The notes: a model not told the origin generated them from the letters alone. Counted from the first letter of the stretch, positions 12,193-21,278 are shown. The stretch: DNA of 64,000 bases from Halorhabdus sp. CBA1104 (GCF_009690625.1 NZ_CP033878.1:620001-684000), one strand, 5' to 3'. A program made the numbers and translations.

Positions 12193-13089
12193 ATGAGCGA
12201 CGTGGACCTGACGGCAGAGAAGTACGAGAAACACCGGGAAGCCGGGAAGATTCTCGCCGAAGTTCGTGACGAAGCAGCCGAGCGCGTCGAGGTCGGTGTC
12301 AGCCACCTCGAAGTCGCCCAGTGGGCCGAAGATCGGATCCGCGAACTCGGCGGGGAACCGGCGTTTCCGGTCAATATCAGCGTCGACGAGGAGGCTGCCC
12401 ATGCGACGCCAAGCGTTGATGACGAGGCGACGTTCGGTGAAGAACTGATCAACCTCGATATCGGTGTCAGTGTGGACGGTTGGCTGGCCGATACGGCCGT
12501 GACGGTCGACCTCGCCGGCCGGGACGAACTCGCCGAGGCCCCCGCAGAGGCCCTCGATGCAGCCCTCGATATCGTCCAAGCGGGCGTCGAAACCGGCGAG
12601 ATCGGGGCCGTCGTCGAGGAAACGATCGAGGGCTACGGCTTCAACCCAGTGGTCAACCTCACGGGCCACGGTCTCGGCCAGTACGAGCAACACACCACAC
12701 CGAACATCCCCAACCGGGCGGTCGACCAGAGTGTCTCCCTGGAAGCTGGTGACGTGGTGGCGATCGAACCGTTCGCCACCGACGGCCCTGGAAAGGTTCG
12801 GGAAGGCAGCGACGAGGAGATCTTCGCGCTCGAACGCGAAGGCAACGTTCGAGACCGGCGGGCCAGACAGGCCTTAGAACAGATCGCCGAGGAGTTCAAG
12901 ACTCTCCCCTTTGCGACGCGCTGGCTCGACGTCAAGCGGCCCAAGATGGCGCTCCGACGGCTGAAACAGCAAGACATCATCCACGGCTATCCCGTCCTGA
13001 AAGAAGACGACGGCCACTACGTCAGCCAGAAAGAACACACCCTCATCGTCACCGAGGATGGGTGTGACGTGACGACGCGTAGCCGATAA
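12193..13089 (+). CDS. map: type II methionine aminopeptidase
   Basis: A 298-residue dinuclear metallopeptidase that removes the initiator methionine from new proteins. The pita-bread fold ligands are visible: Asp in the LDIGVSVDGWLADTAVTVD stretch (two Asp), His in GHGLGQYEQH, Glu in AIEPFATDGPG and Glu in SQKEHTLIV. The extra helical insertion before the last ligand (WLDVKRPKMALRRLKQQD) is the mark of type II enzymes, as in archaea and eukaryotes. The ATG at 12193 gives the usual archaeal length of about 295. Confidence 0.95.
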   Translation: MSDVDLTAEKYEKHREAGKILAEVRDEAAERVEVGVSHLEVAQWAEDRIRELGGEPAFPVNISVDEEAAHATPSVDDEATFGEELINLDIGVSVDGWLADTAVTVDLAGRDELAEAPAEALDAALDIVQAGVETGEIGAVVEETIEGYGFNPVVNLTGHGLGQYEQHTTPNIPNRAVDQSVSLEAGDVVAIEPFATDGPGKVREGSDEEIFALEREGNVRDRRARQALEQIAEEFKTLPFATRWLDVKRPKMALRRLKQQDIIHGYPVLKEDDGHYVSQKEHTLIVTEDGCDVTTRSR

Positions 13090-13140
13090 CGCGGTGGATA
13101 CTCGTCGTTTGTCCAAGATACGGCGATCGAACGTTGCCGG

Positions 13141-13911
13141 TCACGTACCTCGCTCAGTGTGGCCGTCTTGGAACCACGGGACTGTCACGTTTGCCAGCCG
13201 CTGGTGGGCGACCGCATAGGCCGTTCCTGACGGTCGATCGCCTGGCTGCCCGGTGTAGCTGCCAAACTGTGTGTGATTGATGCCCGGAATGGTTTCTACA
13301 GTTGCGGTGGTGGGTAAATTCGCTATGCTCTGCTCGTAGGTCGTCCAGTCGAGCACCCTGTCCGCTTCGCCCGCGACGCTCAACACACGCAGATCGGTCG
13401 CCGCGATCGACTGGTCACAGTAGGAACCGAACAGCACGACCCCCGAGACGCGTTCCGGATTGCGCTTGGCGTATCGACAGGCCATCGCCCCGCCCAGCGA
13501 GTGGCCGCCGACGTACCACTGTTCGATGTCCTCGTCCATTATGCCGGTAGCTGCGCCCTGTTCGAGAATCGCCAGGTTCAACGGCAGTTTGACGACAACG
13601 ACTGTAACGTTCGCTTCCGTGACCAGCGGTGACAGTGACGAGAGGTACGCATCCGGATGGACGCGCGCCCCTGGGTAAAACACCAGTCCAGCTTTTGTGG
13701 TTGCGTTTGCGGGTTCGAGAATGTAGTCACCGTCGACGGTGTGGGAGTCGATGGCGTCGTTGTCCTGTATTGCCCTGACGCTCTCGGGACTCCCGTGAAA
13801 TGGCGTCGTAAAGTACAGTGTGATCCCGACGACTGCGACCATCGCGACGACGACTGCCCAGACGACTAGTCGCTCCCGATTCCGTCTCAGCCACGTCCGA
13901 ACGCGTCCCAT
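13141..13911 (-). CDS. membrane-anchored alpha/beta hydrolase
   Basis: A 256-residue protein. Basic N-terminus MGRVRTWLRRNRERLVVW, one membrane segment at about residues 16-36, then an extracellular alpha/beta hydrolase domain. The nucleophile elbow is VGGHSLGGAMACRYAKR (Ser in GHSLG), the acid is likely Asp in AGEADRVLDW, and the histidine is in PGINHTQFGSYTG. The last motif resembles families annotated alpha/beta hydrolase in haloarchaea. An upstream extension in the same frame is not protein-like. It ends convergently with map. Substrate unknown. Confidence 0.78.
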   Translation of the reverse strand: MGRVRTWLRRNRERLVVWAVVVAMVAVVGITLYFTTPFHGSPESVRAIQDNDAIDSHTVDGDYILEPANATTKAGLVFYPGARVHPDAYLSSLSPLVTEANVTVVVVKLPLNLAILEQGAATGIMDEDIEQWYVGGHSLGGAMACRYAKRNPERVSGVVLFGSYCDQSIAATDLRVLSVAGEADRVLDWTTYEQSIANLPTTATVETIPGINHTQFGSYTGQPGDRPSGTAYAVAHQRLANVTVPWFQDGHTERGT

Positions 13912-14137
13912 TGTTCGACACTGGTATCGAGACCCTCCTAACAGTATCGCCGACGAGTGTCGGGTGGGCGGTCCCCACATTGGCTCTCGGGACAGTCCAT
14001 GGTTTCGGTCCACACGGAGACTCCCTCCGGCCGCTTGCCCTCGCGTGGGCGACGGACACCGTTCGTCCCGAAAACTCGTGCCCGTCAGGAACGCTCGGTC
14101 CGAGAACTCCGCCCGCGTGGGGCGGTTGATCCGGGGC

Positions 14138-17100
14138 TTACTCCTCAGTCGACACAGCTTCTGCCCTCGGTGTGTCGTCCACGCTCGCGTGGTCGGGGCC
14201 AAAGTACTTCGTCCAGATGACGAGCAGACTTGGCAAGATGAGGACGCTCGCGAGGAACGCGTAGATGATCGTCAGACCGGTGATGATGCCGAACTGCTGG
14301 AGTGGTGGCAGGATCGCGAACGCGAGCACGCCAAAGCCACCGACCGTCGTGGCGGCGCTGCCTAACAGCGCACCGCCAGTGCCGGTGACGGCGGTCTCCA
14401 TGGCGTCCCACATCGTCTCGGCGCGTTCGAGTTCCTGGTTGTACCGCTCGCTGAGGTGGATGCTGTAGGCCACCCCGAGCCCGACGGTCAGGCTCGTGAT
14501 CATCCCCGTGAGAATGTTGAACGGGATATCGAGCAGGTACATCGTCCCCAGGATCCAGCTGACGCTCATCACGACCGGGAGCAGTGTGAAGGCACCCAGC
14601 GAGGCACTTCCCTCCGTGATGCGGTACGTGAACATCAGGAAGGCGAAGACGGCAACGAGGGTGATGAGCAGACTCTCGATGACCGTCTGGAGGAGCTGAT
14701 CTTGAACGATCTTGAACAAGATCGTTTGGCCCGTCGCAGTGGTAGTGAGGCGCTCACTGTCGACTGTCTCCGCGATGTCTCGCATCTGAGTCGTCACTGC
14801 ACTGCCTGAGGTGCCACCTTCCACGGAGATGACCATCCGCACTGCCTCGTAGCCGCTGTCCGTCCGGTGGATGACGCCAGCAGCGGGTTCCGGTGCGATC
14901 GCGAACAGGTCGTCGAACACCGCGTTCACATTCTGATCGGGCACACCGTCACCGTTCGTATCGGCTTGTCTGAAGGTGGCGTTGAACGTCTCGTTGTCGG
15001 CCGCGACCGACTGCATGACCGACAGCGGACTCCGAATATCTGGCTCCCCATCTGAGAGCACCTGGACGTTCGGTGCTACCGAATCGTTGCCAGCAGCCAG
15101 GCGTGCATCGTGTACTTCCCCGATCGCCTCGCTCGTGGCGACCGGCCCTTCGATCAGGATCTGTGCCTGGGAGTCTTGGCGCAAGAAGTTCTGGTTTACG
15201 TACTCGAGGTTCTCTTTTGCGGAGTACTCGCCGGGCTTGAACGGCTCTGGGAGATTTTTCGACCAGTCTGGCGGATCCTCGGCCAGGAAACTCTCCTGAT
15301 CGAAGCTCGTATCGACTTGTGACCCACCGACGGCACCGGCCGCACTGAGCAGGACCGCACCGATGAGCAGGAGGTACGGTGCCTTGCGTGCCGCCGTCGC
15401 ACCGATGCTGAGCACGGAACTGAACCGTCCACCACCGGTTCCAAAGGCGGGCTTTTTGCGGTCGAACCCGCGGCCTTCGAGGAACTCGTCGATTTCGACT
15501 TTCAGTGCGGGGATCAAGATCCCGAACACGAGCAGTGCGGCCACGATCCCGACCGAACTCACGATACCGAAGTCCTGAATCGGCGGCACCGGACTCGTGA
15601 GATTCGAGAGGAAGCCAATGGCTGTCGTCGCTGTTACCCAGACCAGCGCGACACCGACCCCAGCTAGCCCGACGCCCATCGCGCCACGCACACTACTGGC
15701 GGTGTGGTCGTTGTGGCGCTCCTCACGGTGGCGCATGAAGGTATGGATCGCGTAGTCGATGCTCAGCCCGATCAACAGCACCGGGACGGCGATGAACATC
15801 TGATTGAACGGAATATCGGCCCAGCCCATGAACCCGAAGGTCATGATGAGGACAGCACCGATCCCGACGACTCCGAGGAGAATGTCCAGGACGTCCCGAT
15901 AGGCGACAATCAGGGCTAGGACGACGAACAACAGTGCAAGTGGCCCCACGATGGCCAGAGAGTCTGTCATCGACCGGTTGATCTCGTCGGATATCTTCCC
16001 CGTGCCGAAGACGATCGCGTCGTCGTTTTCGGTGGCCGCCTCCGAAAGGACTGTCTCCATCGCGAGTTGAGAGTCCATCAGTCGATCACTGACAGCACCG
16101 GCCGAGCGCTCTCCACCGGAGGTCTGGGTGATAAGCCACATCGTGGCGTTTGCGTTCGGACTCCCGGGCTCGTACCCGGTCGGCATGAACGCGAACGCCT
16201 GCCCGCTCCCACCGTTTTGGCTCAGAATTTGACCGAGGACGGCGTCGATTTCGGACTCGTTCATCGAAGCGAGTTGCTCACGCTGGGCGGACAACGACGC
16301 GGCACTCGCGTTCTCCAGCTGTGACTGTCGTGTCTGGAGCTCTGCACCGACTGACTTGAGCCGTTGTGCCTTCGATTCGAGGTCGTCGGTCCGGTCTGTG
16401 AGTGCCGTCCGATTGCGCTGTAGTTGCTGGTATTCCGAGCGCAAGACACCCTGGGTTCCAAGCGTGTAGGCTGCTTTACGCTGGGACTCGTTCGTTGCGG
16501 CCCGGAGTTGCTGAACCGATCGATTGAACGTCGAAAAGTGCTCCTCGTCCAGCGTCACCGTCGAGTTCGCATCGACCTGCTCGAACAGCGTTCGTGCGTC
16601 CGCCGCGGGCCTGCGCTGGATTGTCTGGAGGGCGCGTTGGAGTCTCTTTGCTGTCTCGTTGAGTCGGACAGCGCGTTGTTCGAGCTGTGTGGCCCGTTTT
16701 GCGATCGCTGTCCGCTCGCGCGTGACTGTCCTGTTCAGTCGCTCGAATTCGGCTGCGGTCGTCCGTAACTGCTGGCCAATCTCCGCTCGGATGCCGGCCG
16801 TCGCGACGATGTTGGGAATACCGACAATCGCATTTTGCTCGGCCAACGTCCCGTTGACTGTCTCGTTTTCGCGGAGTTCGGCCTGCATTGCCAGCATCTC
16901 CGTCAGTGAATCCTTATCGAGGACGTTCTCGTCCCGGATGATTGCCTGTACTGACGTCGTATTCGACTCTCCTGCGGAGAAATTCGTCTCTATGTAATCT
17001 AGCTTCGCTGACTCCGTTGTTTGGCCCTGAAACTGATCCAACGACGACGATTGTGATACCTGTGTTGCGCCGGCACCGACGGCGACCGTCAACACCAACA

Positions 17101-17182
17101 GCACCACGATCGCGACCTTGCTGTGCTCGATTACTTGCTCGAACAGTCGGTCACTGAGTCCCACTGTCTGGCCTCCGTACAC
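14138..17182 (-). CDS. MMPL/RND-superfamily exporter
   Basis: A 1014-residue transporter starting at GTG 17182 (GTG at 17164 is an alternative). Two repeats each have one membrane helix, a large outer loop and a group of five helices. Repeat 1 has a helix near residues 22-42, a loop to about 410 rich in heptad-like coiled coil (NRTVTRERTAIAKRATQLEQ), then helices to about 560. Repeat 2 starts near residue 605. Conserved Asp and Gly in membrane helices (GLSIDYAIHTFMRHREE; GLGVAYSIHLSERY) are typical of MMPL proteins that export lipids or hydrophobic compounds. Divergent from the TetR gene and sharing operators with it and with the squalene-synthase operon. Confidence 0.88.
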   Translation of the reverse strand: MYGGQTVGLSDRLFEQVIEHSKVAIVVLLVLTVAVGAGATQVSQSSSLDQFQGQTTESAKLDYIETNFSAGESNTTSVQAIIRDENVLDKDSLTEMLAMQAELRENETVNGTLAEQNAIVGIPNIVATAGIRAEIGQQLRTTAAEFERLNRTVTRERTAIAKRATQLEQRAVRLNETAKRLQRALQTIQRRPAADARTLFEQVDANSTVTLDEEHFSTFNRSVQQLRAATNESQRKAAYTLGTQGVLRSEYQQLQRNRTALTDRTDDLESKAQRLKSVGAELQTRQSQLENASAASLSAQREQLASMNESEIDAVLGQILSQNGGSGQAFAFMPTGYEPGSPNANATMWLITQTSGGERSAGAVSDRLMDSQLAMETVLSEAATENDDAIVFGTGKISDEINRSMTDSLAIVGPLALLFVVLALIVAYRDVLDILLGVVGIGAVLIMTFGFMGWADIPFNQMFIAVPVLLIGLSIDYAIHTFMRHREERHNDHTASSVRGAMGVGLAGVGVALVWVTATTAIGFLSNLTSPVPPIQDFGIVSSVGIVAALLVFGILIPALKVEIDEFLEGRGFDRKKPAFGTGGGRFSSVLSIGATAARKAPYLLLIGAVLLSAAGAVGGSQVDTSFDQESFLAEDPPDWSKNLPEPFKPGEYSAKENLEYVNQNFLRQDSQAQILIEGPVATSEAIGEVHDARLAAGNDSVAPNVQVLSDGEPDIRSPLSVMQSVAADNETFNATFRQADTNGDGVPDQNVNAVFDDLFAIAPEPAAGVIHRTDSGYEAVRMVISVEGGTSGSAVTTQMRDIAETVDSERLTTTATGQTILFKIVQDQLLQTVIESLLITLVAVFAFLMFTYRITEGSASLGAFTLLPVVMSVSWILGTMYLLDIPFNILTGMITSLTVGLGVAYSIHLSERYNQELERAETMWDAMETAVTGTGGALLGSAATTVGGFGVLAFAILPPLQQFGIITGLTIIYAFLASVLILPSLLVIWTKYFGPDHASVDDTPRAEAVSTEE

Positions 17183-17210
17183 TGTCTGCAGTCATTGTCT
17201 GTTCTCGGAC

Positions 17211-17228
17211 TGACTAAACATTTAGTCA
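17211..17228. promoter_or_regulatory. operator O1 for the MMPL promoter
   Basis: TGACTAAACATTTAGTCA has perfect 8-base arms around a 2-base centre. It lies 29 bases before the GTG start of the exporter and just downstream (on the minus strand) of an AT-rich TATA-like stretch at 17230-17237, where a repressor would block initiation. Core ACTAAACATTTAGT aligns with three other sites in this locus. Confidence 0.6.
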
Positions 17229-17229
17229 G

Positions 17230-17237
17230 CATATATG
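17230..17237 (-). promoter_or_regulatory. TATA-like box P1 of the MMPL gene
   Basis: CATATATG on the minus strand, abutting operator O1. It is about 50 bases before the GTG at 17182, so the transcript would have a short leader. Confidence 0.4.
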
Positions 17238-17433
17238 TGACGGTCTCGGAAGCCGTGACGACATTGCATGTGCGAACAGTTCAATCAGTACTCTATCACC
17301 ACAGTATAGTCGTCCAGCGTCTCTATCGCGTCTGTTTTCGTTTCGTCTGTCCCCGGTTCCTGCCCGGGCTCGTGGTCGTCTCTGTCGTTGGGTTTCCGGC
17401 CCAAGTTCTTTCGGGCTACACCGTTCATTACCT

Positions 17434-17458
17434 ACTGAACAGTTAGTTAGTATATTCG
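17434..17458 (-). promoter_or_regulatory. second TATA-operator pair (O2) upstream of the MMPL gene
   Basis: ACTGAACAGTTAGT at 17434-17447 matches the O4 core at 12 of 14 positions. It is followed by an AT-rich TATA-like stretch (minus-strand GAATATACTAAC, 17446-17457). The order TATA then operator, read toward the exporter, repeats that of O1 and suggests a second, upstream repressible promoter. Confidence 0.45.
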
Positions 17459-17588
17459 TTGTCGGCAACGCTGCCGGGATGTGTACCCGAGGATAGGGAG
17501 CGTACTTGGTGCGCCAACCGTGAATATGGGTTCGAGGAGGGAAACGTTCAGACACAGGATCGAAGTGTGGTAGCACTTAGCTAGTGGG

Positions 17589-17606
17589 GTGGGGGGACAT
17601 CCCCAC
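17589..17606. other. GC-rich hairpin in the MMPL-TetR intergenic region
   Basis: GTGGGG and CCCCAC flank the loop ggacat, in a run unusually rich in G on one side and C on the other. The 758-base gap between the exporter and the TetR gene (17183-17940) otherwise holds only the operators and promoters listed. No convincing gene was found in it. Confidence 0.3.
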
Positions 17607-17767
17607 GCTCTGTGCACCCCCACTCGTGACAAGCCCAACAGCAGTGCAGGTCGTGACCGGCCGACAGAACGTGATCCCGTCGGTGAGGGGCGGGAGGGGG
17701 TTCATGCCGACAGTGACTGTGTAACGAGCGCGAGAATCACTTGCTGACTGTGTTTCCCTCCGTAACT

Positions 17768-17787
17768 TACTGACTGGTTGGTCAGTA
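17768..17787. promoter_or_regulatory. operator O3 upstream of the TetR gene
   Basis: TACTGACTGGTTGGTCAGTA has perfect 7-base arms. Its core ACTGACTGGTTGGT equals the O4 core with A-to-G changes only. It lies about 150 bases before the TetR start. That is far for a simple autorepression site, so it may serve a long leader or cooperative binding. Confidence 0.5.
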
Positions 17788-17940
17788 TCAACTTTTTGGT
17801 TCAGTTTCGGGTACGACGACTGGGAAGACTGCTACTTTCGGGTCGACTGATGAGTCCCTCACGGCAGACTCCCAGCGTGGCGCGATACTTATCAAGCAGT
17901 CAAAACAATTAATTGCGTGATCTCGCTATCTCTCTGTAGG

Positions 17941-18552
17941 ATGGAACATTCTCCGCAAGCCCCCACAGATGGCCACGACGAAATCATGGGTGCGACCTAT
18001 CGAGCGTTGTGTGAGTACGGGTATGCGGATCTGACGATCAAACGGATCGCCGAGGAATACGGCAAAACCACTGCGGCGATCCACTATCACTACGACACGA
18101 AAGACGATCTCCTGTTGGCGTTTCTCGATCACATACTCGGCGAATACGTGAGTACGCTCCACGAGGTACAGGCGACCGATCCCAAGGAACGCCTCGAATT
18201 ACTCGTCGACAAATTACTCATGGACCCGCGGGACCACCACGATCTTCTCGTCGCGCTCGCCGAAATGCGCAATCAGACCCTCCACAAGGAATCGTTCAGT
18301 CTCCGGTTCACGGAGACTGATCAATATATCAGCTATCTCCTCGAGACGGTCATCGAGCAGGGTATCTCTGCGGGAGTCTTTCGCGACGTTGAGCCGGCAC
18401 ACGTCGCTCAGACCCTTCTCATGATCGTCAACGGCGCACGTGCGCGCTCGATCTACTTAGACGAAGACAGCATCGTAGCCGATGCGAGACAGGCCGTTGA
18501 CGAGTATCTCTCGGCACAACTATTCGTCGAGAGTCCTTCGAATAGCCACTAG
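17941..18552 (+). CDS. TetR/AcrR-family transcriptional repressor
   Basis: A 203-residue regulator. The N-terminal HTH runs about residues 12-58: EIMGATYRALCEYGYADLTIKR is helix 1-2 and IAEEYGKTTAAIHYHYDTKDDL is the recognition helix with the typical YHYF-like end and K-x-x-L. The rest is a helical ligand-binding domain of variable sequence. An upstream in-frame GTG would add eight residues before the ATG at 17941, which fits the family better. Its neighbours, the exporter and a squalene-synthase-type gene, share palindromes suited to a TetR dimer, so a lipid or isoprenoid ligand is a reasonable guess. Confidence 0.85.
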   Translation: MEHSPQAPTDGHDEIMGATYRALCEYGYADLTIKRIAEEYGKTTAAIHYHYDTKDDLLLAFLDHILGEYVSTLHEVQATDPKERLELLVDKLLMDPRDHHDLLVALAEMRNQTLHKESFSLRFTETDQYISYLLETVIEQGISAGVFRDVEPAHVAQTLLMIVNGARARSIYLDEDSIVADARQAVDEYLSAQLFVESPSNSH

Positions 18553-18728
18553 ACCCACTCGGCCCAGCTGTCAACTCCTCGCCTGTCGGTGGATGTCTTT
18601 CTCCCGATCGGGAGGCCGGGTACAGACAGTGAGACACGAACGCTCGCGTTGTCCAGCGAGCTGTCGCAGTTAGAATACCTGGCCCGTTGCCCAGTATCGC
18701 CTCGTGTATGCTGTCAATCTCCGCAACG

Positions 18729-18755
18729 CTTAAATATTTACTAACTAGTTAGTAA
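18729..18755 (+). promoter_or_regulatory. TATA box and operator O4 of the squalene-synthase operon
   Basis: CTTAAATATT (18729-18738) is a good TATA box. Immediately after it TTACTAACTAGTTAGTAA (18738-18755) is a perfect 18-base palindrome, the best of the four related sites in this locus. The first gene starts 26 bases later at 18781, so repressor binding would cover the initiation region. Confidence 0.65.
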
Positions 18756-18780
18756 CTGCTATGCGAGGGATGCAGCACAA

Positions 18781-19029
18781 ATGAGTCTGTCACGGGGCAG
18801 CCTCGTGAGTTCGGCCCGAGCCTGGAACCAGGGTGGGCGTCTGTACGTCGCTGTCGGTCTGGCTACTGCTATCCTGTCACTCGTTTCCGTTCCATTGCTC
18901 GGCCTGATTGCCGTCTACTGTGGGTACAAACTGTACACTACCCAGCGAAGAACCGCCCTCGCCCTACTGGTCTCGGGGCTGGGCGGCTTTGGATTCCTGT
19001 GGTGGGTCGTTTACCTCAGTACTCTGTGA
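18781..19029 (+). CDS. small membrane protein, first gene of the squalene-synthase operon
   Basis: An 82-residue protein with two hydrophobic segments (about residues 22-46 and 58-79) joined by a short basic loop YKLYTTQRRTA. It ends 8 bases before the squalene-synthase-type gene, and both follow the O4 promoter, so they are probably one transcript. No family was recognised. It may anchor or assist the enzyme or the exporter, but that is speculation. Confidence 0.6.
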   Translation: MSLSRGSLVSSARAWNQGGRLYVAVGLATAILSLVSVPLLGLIAVYCGYKLYTTQRRTALALLVSGLGGFGFLWWVVYLSTL

Positions 19030-19037
19030 TCACACCA

Positions 19038-20090
19038 ATGGTAGTTGCTTCCTCCCCCGAACCGGACCTCTCGTGGTGTCACGACGCCCTACAGGGAGTC
19101 TCCCGGACATTTGCTCTGACAGTTGACGTCTTAGCGGAGCCGATGTCGTCACAGATCTGTGTGGGGTATCTCTTGTGTCGCGTGGCCGATACTGTCGAAG
19201 ACGCCGATCACATTCCGCCTGCCAGGCAAGCGTCTCTCCTGAGAACGTACGGAGCTGCGCTCGATCCGGCCAGTGACGAGACGATACTGGCGTTCCGAGA
19301 CGCTGTCGACAAGTGGCTGCCGGCCCCGGCCGATCGCGGTCCTGACTGGACCGTCGTCGCGCGTTCCCCGACAATCCAGGCGACGTTCGCTACTCAGCCA
19401 GCATCCGTCAAGCGAGCGGTTGTCCCGCCTGTCCGGGAAATGGTCGACGGGATGGCAACGTTCGTGCAACGATATGAGGCTTCCGGCGGACTTCGTCTCG
19501 TCGATCGTGCTGAGCTCGAGGAGTATTGCTATTATGCTGCGGGGACTGTCGGCAAGCTCATCACCAACTTACTGACGCGAGACGGAATCGAACAGACTCC
19601 TGCTCGGACGTTGGACGAGACAGCGATCGATTTCGGACTCCTCTTGCAACTGGTGAACGTCGCGAAAGACGTCTACGACGATTACACGACAGAGAACAAC
19701 GTCTACTTGCCCGCCGAGTGGCTCGCAGCTGCGGGGATCGAGCAAGAGACGATGCTCGAGGCGACCAACCGGAAAGCAGCTGCCCAAGTCGTCGAACGGA
19801 CTGCCGCCCACGCGTCGACATTTCTCGACGATGCTGCAGACTATATCGACGCAATGCCACTCACTCACGGTAACACGATCGCTGCGTGGTCGGTCCCATA
19901 TCTGTTGAGCGTGGGGACCCTTCGCGAGTTGCGGGACCGTCCCGAGGACGCATTGACCGATGGCGGAGTGAAGATCTCTCGCCAGGAAGTGGTGGCGATC
20001 GTGGACGCAGCGACCGAGGCTGGGCGGGATTCGATCCCCGATCTTCGTCGCACTATTGCCGAAACGCCGTACCACCTCGCTGTTGACTGA
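19038..20090 (+). CDS. squalene/phytoene synthase family protein, probably squalene synthase
   Basis: A 350-residue head-to-head prenyl synthase. The first Asp-rich motif is RVADTVEDAD (residues 48-57) and the second is NVAKDVYDDY near 215. Between them, VSRTFALTVDVL and EYCYYAAGTVGKLITNLL resemble the substrate-binding and YCxYVAGLVG motifs of squalene synthases more than those of phytoene synthases. Squalene is a known haloarchaeal neutral lipid. The ATG at 19038 follows the preceding gene closely; 13 in-frame upstream codons overlap that gene and are rejected. The shared operator with an MMPL exporter suggests a regulated isoprenoid-lipid function. Confidence 0.82.
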   Translation: MVVASSPEPDLSWCHDALQGVSRTFALTVDVLAEPMSSQICVGYLLCRVADTVEDADHIPPARQASLLRTYGAALDPASDETILAFRDAVDKWLPAPADRGPDWTVVARSPTIQATFATQPASVKRAVVPPVREMVDGMATFVQRYEASGGLRLVDRAELEEYCYYAAGTVGKLITNLLTRDGIEQTPARTLDETAIDFGLLLQLVNVAKDVYDDYTTENNVYLPAEWLAAAGIEQETMLEATNRKAAAQVVERTAAHASTFLDDAADYIDAMPLTHGNTIAAWSVPYLLSVGTLRELRDRPEDALTDGGVKISRQEVVAIVDAATEAGRDSIPDLRRTIAETPYHLAVD

Positions 20091-20393
20091 CACTCATCTC
20101 AGTGCCAAAGAGCACCAAACTTGCTCCTCCGTGGCGTGTCTCTGATAAAACGGCTACCACGACGTGCCGTTCTATGGGTGACGAACGCTCTCTGGACTCT
20201 TCGCTGTCCCAACTCCGGGTAGGACGGGAATACAGCGGTAAACGGTCCGATCTCCGTTTGTGCTGTGGGGGGTCGGTCGTCGATTTGGCCTCGGTCTCGA
20301 CGTCGAGTGCATCGAGGCTCGTGTACCGCTGGACGCGAACGACGACACAAGTAGTACGCCCGTGCTTGGATTCTCTCTCACCCGTCTCGTCCC
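20091..20393. other. intergenic region without a recognisable gene
   Basis: About 300 bases between the convergent squalene-synthase-type and psiE genes. Open frames here are short, lack good starts and show no family features. No clear hairpin terminator was seen. Confidence 0.4.
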
Positions 20394-20912
20394 CTAGTCG
20401 GATAGTAGCGTGGAACCGTTCCCGTAGACTCGTTCGGCAAATAGTAGCCCGACTAGCGCGAAGATAATGATCGCATACGAACCAGCGGCGAAGACGGCAT
20501 CTTCGAGTGTGGGATACTCGCTCGTTCGGAAAATGATAACTTTCCTGACCATCGCGATGACGCCGGTGTAAATAACGAGCTGGACGATGCGTCGCGTGTC
20601 GTTCTCCTCGACGTATGCAAGCACCGTTTGGTACACTTCGACGATGATCAACAGGAGCAGGCCAGTGTCGATGAACCCAATGACGACGAGTGGATCGGTG
20701 ATGCTCCCCGATTGTACGGCTCCGAATATTTGGAGTATCAGATCGACAACCCCTATCGCGAAGAGGCCGGCAAAAACAGTTGCGGCGGCCAGTTCGACCC
20801 CATGGACGAACCGCCCCATTGCGTTCGAGTACCGTTCTGCCAACGACGTCGAGAGTCCGGGTTCAACACTGTCCGAAGAGCGTTCCGTGGGGGGCTGGTC
20901 AGCACTGCTCAT
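20394..20912 (-). CDS. PsiE family membrane protein
   Basis: A 172-residue protein with a polar 45-residue N-terminus followed by four hydrophobic helices. The last two are linked by VIAMVRKVIIFRTSEYPTLE, the basic signature of the phosphate-starvation-inducible PsiE family (PF06146). The E. coli member responds to phosphate limitation but its biochemical role is not established. No phosphate genes are nearby. Confidence 0.75.
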   Translation of the reverse strand: MSSADQPPTERSSDSVEPGLSTSLAERYSNAMGRFVHGVELAAATVFAGLFAIGVVDLILQIFGAVQSGSITDPLVVIGFIDTGLLLLIIVEVYQTVLAYVEENDTRRIVQLVIYTGVIAMVRKVIIFRTSEYPTLEDAVFAAGSYAIIIFALVGLLFAERVYGNGSTLLSD

Positions 20913-21122
20913 CTATGTCGACGGCACGTTCCCGTCGGGCAGTCGGCTGTTCATTCACTGAACTGTAAGAGCGCCAGACACATATACAGTTGGCCGTCGC
21001 GACAGCACCGTCGTCGGGTACACCCTCGATACGATAGCTGCGGGCAGCAAAAGCGTGTCCCTCCGGAGACCATCCCATTGTAGCCGACATATTCTCCTAG
21101 CGTGTGCTGATTTCACCACAGT

Positions 21123-21230
21123 TCAGACGAGTCGTTCGATAAACGAATTCACCGTTTGGACCTCGTCGTCGTTGATGGCGTGTCCGAGTCCGTCGTAGCG
21201 TCTGTACCCCACGTCTCCATCGGTTCGACG
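21123..21230 (-). pseudogene. C-terminal remnant of an alpha/beta hydrolase (carboxylesterase type)
   Basis: The minus strand ends a short frame with DVGYRRYDGLGHAINDDEV, then a helix and stop. This is the last strand, catalytic-histidine loop (GLGHAI) and final helix of phospholipase/carboxylesterase proteins (PF02230). Nothing upstream in any minus frame resembles the rest of the enzyme, including the GHSQGG nucleophile region. This is a truncated gene next to an accessory stretch. Confidence 0.55.
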
Positions 21231-21278
21231 GCTGTCTCTCTCAGTTATTAATGCCGCCGGGACAAAAGAGGGTTCACA

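Noticed and set aside
17226-17576. Possible gene in the MMPL-TetR intergenic region
   Set aside because: The open frame overlaps operators and promoters and has Arg-rich, non-acidic composition unlike haloarchaeal proteins.
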